From LH-M37 sp032251315 (GTDB taxonomy: Bacteria; Pseudomonadota; Gammaproteobacteria; SZUA-229): a stretch of DNA of 18,815 bases. Both the position numbers and the translations under genes were made by a program. Location: assembly GCA_032251315.1 (NCBI GenBank), contig JAVVEE010000051.1:1-18815 (forward strand), given 5' to 3'. The number at the start of each line of letters is the position of its first letter. Within the stretch, counting starts at the first letter, position 1. The notes beneath the pieces were generated by a model. That model was not told the origin of the DNA, did not search any database, and saw nothing but the letters and a program-made list of their open reading frames with translations. Positions 15,485 to 18,815 of the stretch are shown piece after piece.

Positions 15485-15515
15485 TTATGAGACGGCGGTA
15501 ATGCCGTGCTCATAA
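15485..15515 (-). promoter_or_regulatory. Strong stem-loop in the rppH 5' leader
   Basis: TTATGAG (15485-15491) pairs with CTCATAA (15509-15515), and inside it ACGGC pairs with GCCGT around a 6-nt loop. This is a 12-bp stem with a single bulged base. On the minus strand it ends about 10 nt before the rppH ribosome binding site. No U-run follows, so it is not a standard terminator. Confidence 0.6.
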
Positions 15516-15725
15516 AAGAATCTAATAATTAACATAATAATATCAGACATCTATAACTACGAACATCGAAAGCCATCCATCGTTCCTTATAAATCATATT
15601 TTATATTTTAGCTGATGATTTTTCAGGCTCCATATCGCAGCTGAATTTTCTTCGCCCATTGGCTGGTCAGAAGCCGCGCCAGCCTTTACCATCCTCTTCT
15701 TTAAATACTGTTTTGGTAGATAGAC

Positions 15726-16379
15726 ATGGCACTTGCACTTTTTGATTTGGACAACACCTTACTGGCCGGTGACAGTGACTATCTGTGGGGCTGCTTTTTG
15801 AGCGACAAGGGGCTGGTCGACCGGGCGCTGTATGAACAGGCCAATCTGCGTTTTTACGAACAGTATAAACAGGGCACGCTGGATATCCACGAGTTCCTCA
15901 ACTTTGCGCTGAACCCGCTGGCCGAAAACGACCTTGAGCGCCTCCAGTTGCTGCACACCGAATTCATGGACAGCCTGATTCGCCCCATCATGACCTCAGC
16001 CGGGCAAAACAGAATTCAGCAACATCGCAAACGCGGAGACACCATCGTCATCATCACCGCCACCAACAGCTTTGTCACCGGCCCCATCGCCGAGGCCTTT
16101 GCGGTCGATCACCTCATTGCCACCGAGCCGGAAATTCTCAACGGTCAGTACACCGGAAAAGTCATCGGCACCCCCTGTTTTCAGGAAGGCAAAATCACAA
16201 AACTGAACGAATGGCTGGGAACGTCTGGGAAAAACCTGGAAAACAGCACCTTCTACAGCGACTCACACAACGACCTGCCGCTGCTGGAACAGGTCACCCA
16301 CCCTGTTGCGGTGGATCCTGATGAACAGCTGAAAGTGATTGCACAACAGCGCCACTGGAAAATTGAAAGTTTCAGATAG
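15726..16379 (+). CDS. HAD-superfamily phosphatase, subfamily IB (SerB-like)
   Basis: A 217-residue cytoplasmic phosphatase. Motif I FDLDNTLLAGDSD has the nucleophile D7 and acid D9. Motif II is T111 in IIITATNSF, motif III is K156, and motif IV is SDSHNDLPLL with D179 and D183. The helical cap lies between residues 15 and 85, as in the IB group that includes phosphoserine phosphatases and histidinol-phosphate phosphatases. The substrate cannot be read from sequence. A homologue next to rppH in pseudomonads has been linked to histidinol phosphate (from memory). It is divergent from rppH across a 257-bp A/T-rich gap containing a 6-bp inverted repeat (GGCTGG/CCAGCC, 15661-15684). It converges on dcd. 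Confidence 0.9.
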   Translation: MALALFDLDNTLLAGDSDYLWGCFLSDKGLVDRALYEQANLRFYEQYKQGTLDIHEFLNFALNPLAENDLERLQLLHTEFMDSLIRPIMTSAGQNRIQQHRKRGDTIVIITATNSFVTGPIAEAFAVDHLIATEPEILNGQYTGKVIGTPCFQEGKITKLNEWLGTSGKNLENSTFYSDSHNDLPLLEQVTHPVAVDPDEQLKVIAQQRHWKIESFR

Positions 16380-16424
16380 TGCAATCGGAGTCGATCGCAC
16401 TCATGAACTCAGAGACAGGCTCGA

Positions 16425-16991
16425 TCAGCCCTTGGGCAGTGTCACACCCTGCTGGCCCTGATACTTGCCGCTGCGATCGGCATAGGAGGTTTCACACACC
16501 TCATCCGACTCGAAAAACAGCATCTGCGCCACGCCTTCATTGGCGTAAATCTTCGCCGGCAGCGGCGTGGTGTTGGAGAACTCCAGCGTCACATGGCCTT
16601 CCCATTCCGGCTCCAGCGGCGTGACATTGACGATAATGCCGCAACGCGCATAAGTCGATTTACCCAGACAAATGGTCAGCACACTGCGTGGAATCTTAAA
16701 ATTCTCCACCGTACGCGCCAGTGCAAACGAATTGGGCGGAATGATGCAGACATCTCCCTTGAAATCGACAAAACTGTGTTCCGAGAAGTTCTTGGGATCG
16801 ACAATTGCTGAATTGATATTAGTGAAAATTTTGAATTCATCGGCACAACGCACATCGTAGCCATAGCTGGACGTGCCGTAGGAAATAATATGCTCACCTG
16901 ACTCGTTGGTTCGCATCTGACCGGGCTCGAACGGCTCGATCATACCCTCGGTAGACATCCGACGGATCCATTTATCTGATTTTATGCTCAT
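16425..16991 (-). CDS. dcd: dCTP deaminase
   Basis: Dcd converts dCTP to dUTP and ammonia, feeding thymidylate synthesis. It has 188 residues, the family length. The core signatures are GKSTYAR (110-116), NVTPLEPEW (122-130) and GHVTLEFSN with the catalytic glutamate E137. The C-terminal YQGQQGVTLPK closes over the nucleotide. The N-terminus MSIKSDKWIRRM matches the Pseudomonas-type Dcd rather than the E. coli MRLCDRDIE form. It is a single minus-strand gene. A -10-like TACAAT lies about 40 nt upstream of the start, next to the 3' end of the first toxin gene, without a clear -35. It marks the edge of the core region before the toxin-antitoxin genes. Confidence 0.96.
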   Translation of the reverse strand: MSIKSDKWIRRMSTEGMIEPFEPGQMRTNESGEHIISYGTSSYGYDVRCADEFKIFTNINSAIVDPKNFSEHSFVDFKGDVCIIPPNSFALARTVENFKIPRSVLTICLGKSTYARCGIIVNVTPLEPEWEGHVTLEFSNTTPLPAKIYANEGVAQMLFFESDEVCETSYADRSGKYQGQQGVTLPKG

Positions 16992-17040
16992 GGTGCTGTC
17001 TTCGATTATGGTTATTTTAAATGGCGGGAATTGTATCAGG

Positions 17041-17379
17041 TTATTTCCAGGGTGGCATTCTGGTCAGTCGCTGCAATAACAGATCCTCTAAATCACGGCG
17101 ACTGTCTAATACCGCGACGATCAGGACATGATCACTCTCAAGTCGATAAATAATGCGCCACGGTTTTACCAACAATTCACGATAATGACTCATGCCAATC
17201 AGCTGTAACTCGGGAACCTCTCGGCCCCGGCACGATTGAGCATTTAATGATTCCGCCTTTTTCTCCAGCCTGTCTAAAACAGACAGCGCATTAGCGATGC
17301 TATCAGCCGCGATATGATTAACGATAGCTTCAAGGTCGGCACGTGCTGTCTTCGTCCAGAAAACCGATTTATTGCTCAT
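17041..17379 (-). CDS. RelE/ParE-family toxin (module 1)
   Basis: A 112-residue protein of the RelE/ParE fold. The N-terminal helical hairpin (about 11-48: ARADLEAIVNHIA, then ALSVLDRLEKKAESL) is followed by the beta-sheet core with YRELLVKPWRIIYRL (66-80) and VLIVAVLDSRRDLEDLLLQRL (85-105). This pattern suits a ParE-like toxin, whose targets are usually gyrase; a RelE-type mRNA target is the alternative. I start at ATG 17379, not at the upstream 17433, because MSNKSVFWTKTARADLE fits the family. That ATG sits inside the antitoxin 3' end with AAGGA about 10 nt upstream. The start overlaps the antitoxin stop by 11 nt (ATGAGCAATAA), so synthesis is coupled to the antitoxin. C-terminal residues extend a little beyond typical ParE. 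Confidence 0.88.
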   Translation of the reverse strand: MSNKSVFWTKTARADLEAIVNHIAADSIANALSVLDRLEKKAESLNAQSCRGREVPELQLIGMSHYRELLVKPWRIIYRLESDHVLIVAVLDSRRDLEDLLLQRLTRMPPWK

Positions 17380-17653
17380 CCTGCTGCTTCCTTGCTTCAA
17401 GCTGCTCTCGCAGATCGCTAAATACCTCATCATGAGGTATCAGTTCGCCATTCTGAATATCAGCCTCCCCCTGAACCATAAGCTTGAGCATGAGCAAGGC
17501 TTCGCGCTGACGCTGGAATTGTTCGTAATCCTGAACGACCGCAGTAGCGCGGCCATTTTGAGTGATCACGAGAGATCGGGAGTTCTCGTGAATTTGCTTT
17601 AATAGCTGACTGGCTTCCGCCTTAAAGTCACTTAAACTGAGTACTGCATCCAT
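17369..17653 (-). CDS. Phd/YefM-family antitoxin (module 1)
   Basis: A 94-residue antitoxin. The N-terminal Phd/YefM DNA-binding fold (about 1-55) shows LSLSDFKAEASQLLKQI and SLVITQNGRATAVVQDYEQFQ. The charged helical C-terminal part (about 58-94, rich in E, Q and D) is the expected toxin-binding tail. It precedes and overlaps the toxin gene by 11 nt. AGGTG lies about 6 nt before the ATG, and a promoter-like pair is at 17686-17715. Antitoxins of this family normally repress their own promoter together with the toxin. Confidence 0.9.
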   Translation of the reverse strand: MDAVLSLSDFKAEASQLLKQIHENSRSLVITQNGRATAVVQDYEQFQRQREALLMLKLMVQGEADIQNGELIPHDEVFSDLREQLEARKQQDEQ

Positions 17654-17685
17654 ATTTACACCTAATTCGGTCTGAATTTAGATGG

Positions 17686-17715
17686 ATTGTAACGCCAGAC
17701 TAAAGAAGAACTCAA
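17686..17715 (-). promoter_or_regulatory. Candidate promoter of toxin-antitoxin module 1
   Basis: On the minus strand, -35 TTGAGT (17710-17715), an 18-bp spacer and -10 TACAAT (17686-17691) lie about 33 nt before the antitoxin ATG. The -10 matches 5 of 6 consensus positions and the -35 matches 4. It falls in the 75-bp gap between the two modules, so module 1 can be expressed independently. Confidence 0.5.
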
Positions 17716-17728
17716 GTGGCATTATTTT

Positions 17729-18019
17729 TTACCAATGCTCCGGTGGTTTTCGCGAAGCATGGAATATTCTTAATATTTCAATATGTTGCAACCTTGGGCG
17801 AACACGATAAGGAATAATATAGCGAGTATCGGGCACAATCAGTTCATAGGTGCCTAATACGCGGCCTGCATGCCCTAATGAAGGGTTGTTTTTGAGCAAA
17901 GATACGCATCGATGTATTTTTTGCACCACTTCTCGGGCAGCCTGCGGGTTTTCACGTGCAATATATAAAGCCTCATGTTCGAGATTTTCCAGTGCCATCC
18001 TTAGCCATTTAATCTGCAT
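17729..18019 (-). CDS. ParE/RelE-family toxin (module 2)
   Basis: A 96-residue toxin of the ParE type. The N-terminal helix pair (IKWLRMALENLEHEALYIARENPQAA, then VVQKIHRCVSLLKNNPSLG) is followed by GRVLGTYELIVPDTRYIIPYRVR (52-74) and IEILRIFHASRKPPEHW (80-96). The GT.EL.V..T.YII.Y.V motif and terminal I..I.H..R..P match the ParE family closely. Gyrase inhibition is the usual activity, but not shown here. The ATG at 18019 overlaps the antitoxin stop by 11 nt (ATGCAGATTAA), with GGGGTG just upstream inside the antitoxin gene. It shares little visible identity with the module 1 toxin, so the two are not recent duplicates. Confidence 0.92.
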   Translation of the reverse strand: MQIKWLRMALENLEHEALYIARENPQAAREVVQKIHRCVSLLKNNPSLGHAGRVLGTYELIVPDTRYIIPYRVRPRLQHIEILRIFHASRKPPEHW

Positions 18020-18257
18020 TCACACCCCATTTGCTGAAAGTAGTAGCGACCTCTTCATCACTGGCGAAATCCTCAGCATTCGCTTCAGTCAAAGCGGCAT
18101 TTATTTCCTGAATCTGCCAATCATTAAGCGCCAGATACTCACGCACCGCCTCTGCCGCGAGAAACGATTTACTGCGACGGGTCACCTGCGCCAGTTTATC
18201 GAGCCGTTCTTTAAGTTCCGATTCCATACGAATCGTCATTGTGGAAGATTGAGTCAT
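18009..18257 (-). CDS. Ribbon-helix-helix antitoxin (module 2)
   Basis: An 82-residue CopG/ParD-like antitoxin. The N-terminal ribbon-helix-helix motif covers about residues 5-45 (TMTIRMESELKERLDKLAQVTRRSKSFLAAEAVREYL). An acidic C-terminal tail (about 50-82) should wrap the ParE toxin. The start was set at ATG 18257: GAGGT lies about 8 nt upstream and the protein begins MTQSSTMTIRM. The longer frame from 18299 would read across the -10 box. It overlaps the toxin by 11 nt. Repeats around the promoter (18282-18306) are likely operator half-sites for this protein. Confidence 0.92.
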   Translation of the reverse strand: MTQSSTMTIRMESELKERLDKLAQVTRRSKSFLAAEAVREYLALNDWQIQEINAALTEANAEDFASDEEVATTFSKWGVNAD

Positions 18258-18281
18258 TATCACTACCTCAAACGTGAAATT

Positions 18282-18306
18282 GTACACATTATAACACAAG
18301 GTACAC
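18282..18306 (-). promoter_or_regulatory. Promoter/operator of toxin-antitoxin module 2
   Basis: On the minus strand a perfect -10, TATAAT (18288-18293), is preceded by TGT, making an extended -10. No good -35 is seen. Two copies of GTACAC (plus-strand reading, 18282-18287 and 18301-18306) flank the -10, start to start 19 bp apart, and each contains the palindrome GTAC. Short repeated half-sites around the promoter are typical operators of ribbon-helix-helix antitoxins, so autorepression is inferred. Confidence 0.6.
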
Positions 18307-18342
18307 TTTTGGCGTGTAGTGCTGTTAAAATCAGGTCAGTGC

Positions 18343-18404
18343 AAACCGGGGGTGGAGCACAGCATTCACTAATTTTAGAAACAACTGTGTTCCAACACCG
18401 GTTT
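18343..18404. repeat. Large imperfect inverted repeat (20-bp arms, 22-nt loop)
   Basis: The left arm 18343-18362 (AAACCGGGGGTGGAGCACAG) and right arm 18385-18404 (CTGTGTTCCAACACCGGTTT) are complementary at 17 of 20 positions, with one of the three mismatches a G-T wobble. The right arm runs into TTTTT, so a plus-strand transcript would look terminator-like, but the 22-nt loop is too long for a typical terminator. It could be a REP/MITE-type element, a structured RNA, or a binding site. Confidence 0.65.
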
Positions 18405-18502
18405 TTACAACAGAAATTAAGGATGCCTATGCGCTCAGAGAGCCAACACAGCCTTATACTGCCGATTTCTAGCCCAAAATGGCGTGTTTAAGCGTTGAAA
18501 AC

Positions 18503-18544
18503 ATGCATTTCTGGTCTGAGTTATTAATAAAATCGATGCATTTC
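18503..18544 (+). repeat. Two direct copies of ATGCATTTC, 33 bp apart
   Basis: ATGCATTTC occurs at 18503-18511 and 18536-18544. Each copy is followed within a few bases by a GGT-GA-like string (GGTCTGA and GGTCCGA). This may be a degenerate longer duplication or chance in A/T-rich DNA. Confidence 0.4.
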
Positions 18545-18610
18545 GTAGGTCCGACCCGGTACTTTTAAATATTTACGTTTAGGAAATTTTTGCCTATTGA
18601 CACAGATTGG

Positions 18611-18629
18611 ATTAGGGGTGACCCCAAAT
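18611..18629. repeat. GGGGTGACCCC palindrome next to a gene end
   Basis: ATT-A-GGGG-TGA-CCCC-A-AAT forms a 19-bp inverted repeat with one mismatch, 2 nt beyond the stop of the partial right-edge gene. No U-run follows on the minus strand, so termination is doubtful. GGGGTCA-type palindromes resemble repeats associated with REP-type tyrosine transposases in related genomes; that link is from memory and weak. Confidence 0.4.
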
Positions 18630-18631
18630 TA

Positions 18632-18814
18632 CTACTGACATATTGCCAATTCACACTCTCTAACTGCTGCCATGCCTTCTTGTTCTGAAACCATTCTTAG
18701 GTTTGCGCCCCCAACAAATACTCCAATTCTTATATATTGTTCTGCAAAGTAATTATTACCACCCTCTGCTTCAAAAAATATTTCGTTGTCACTAAATTCG
18801 GATTCTGTTGAAAG
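18632..18814 (-). CDS. Unidentified protein, C-terminal 60 residues (cut by window edge)
   Basis: An open minus-strand frame enters from the right edge and ends at TAG (18632-18634). It gives 60 residues from LSTESEFSDNEIFFEAEGG through YIRIGVFVGGANLRM to ECELAICQ. No start lies inside the window. The alternating hydrophobic pattern and mix of residues look protein-like, and I see no known motif. Codons are markedly A/T-rich (AAT, ATA, AGA, TTT) compared with the core genes to the left, which suggests recent acquisition. A stretch of 60 codons without stop in A/T-rich DNA could be chance, so this call is tentative. Confidence 0.45.
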   Translation of the reverse strand, partial: LSTESEFSDNEIFFEAEGGNNYFAEQYIRIGVFVGGANLRMVSEQEGMAAVRECELAICQ

Positions 18815-18815
18815 C

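Larger units (their letters stand above)
18307..18631. other. A/T-rich gene-poor stretch beyond the toxin-antitoxin modules
   Basis: No convincing gene is visible in this 325-bp stretch. It contains a large inverted repeat (18343-18404), a paired ATGCATTTC repeat (18503-18544) and a GGGGTGACCCC palindrome (18611-18629). It also holds one tiny frame at 18423-18491 (22 codons, MPMRSESQHS...) preceded by AAGG, which I do not call as a gene. The composition and lack of genes suggest decayed or recombined DNA at the edge of an accessory region. Confidence 0.6.

Noticed and set aside
15661..15684. GGCTGG/CCAGCC inverted repeat upstream of the HAD gene as a terminator or operator
   Set aside because: The 6-bp stem has a 12-nt loop and no T-run, and no regulator binding pattern is recognisable. 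It is mentioned only in the gene entry.
18313..18420. Integron attC site formed by the large inverted repeat
   Set aside because: The arms lack RYYYAAC and GTTRRRY core sites at the expected ends, and no integrase or cassette pattern is visible.
17850..18491. 213-codon plus-strand open frame opposite toxin-antitoxin module 2
   Set aside because: It runs antisense through two well-recognised genes and their promoter, is rich in Cys, His, Phe and Ser, and has no family resemblance. The minus-strand pair explains this DNA.
18423..18491. 22-codon small ORF (MPMRSESQHS...) with AAGG upstream
   Set aside because: Too short to support from one sequence, with no promoter and no recognisable function. 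It may be a remnant of a longer gene.

Overview
The window is a chromosomal segment of a gammaproteobacterium with moderate GC. The evidence is the gene order tRNA-Thr/Tyr/Gly/Thr-tuf, the block tyrS - M23 peptidase - anmK - erpA - bactofilin - argC - hemJ (which I recall from Pseudomonas-type genomes), and proteins of typical gammaproteobacterial form (GlnRS, ErpA, RppH, Dcd). I cannot name the genus. Most of the window is core housekeeping DNA; only the last ~1.8 kb looks accessory.

Layout, left to right. 1-820: the 5' end of an EF-Tu gene and four tRNAs, all on the minus strand and read from one strong stable-RNA promoter at about 792-820. 868-3136: a minus-strand run birA - coaX - SPOR protein, covering biotin attachment, CoA synthesis and an envelope protein. 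3312-4988: glnS on the plus strand. 5020-7555: an HD-GYP response regulator and tyrS, both minus. 7811-10383: an M23 murein endopeptidase and anmK, plus strand. 10428-11582: a compact citrate synthase on the minus strand. 11698-14394: erpA, and an argC - DUF6776-like - bactofilin cluster, all minus. 14539-14961: hemJ, plus. 15001-16991: rppH (minus), a HAD phosphatase (plus) and dcd (minus).

17041-18257 holds two adjacent type II toxin-antitoxin operons on the minus strand. One pairs a Phd/YefM antitoxin with a RelE/ParE toxin; the other pairs a ribbon-helix-helix antitoxin with a ParE toxin. In both, the toxin start overlaps the antitoxin stop by 11 nt. Beyond them lies a gene-poor AT-rich stretch with a large imperfect inverted repeat (18343-18404), a REP-like palindrome, and the 3' end of an unidentified AT-rich gene that runs off the right edge.

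Functional links: M23, AnmK, the SPOR protein, bactofilin and its membrane coiled-coil neighbour form a loose cell-wall theme. ErpA has an IscR-type operator over its promoter. Several enzymes feed translation (EF-Tu, tRNAs, GlnRS, TyrRS). I did not find a clear undescribed multi-gene system. The best leads are the IscR-like erpA promoter, the DUF6776-bactofilin pair, the rppH leader hairpin, the HTH-less BirA and the inverted repeat beside the toxin-antitoxin genes.
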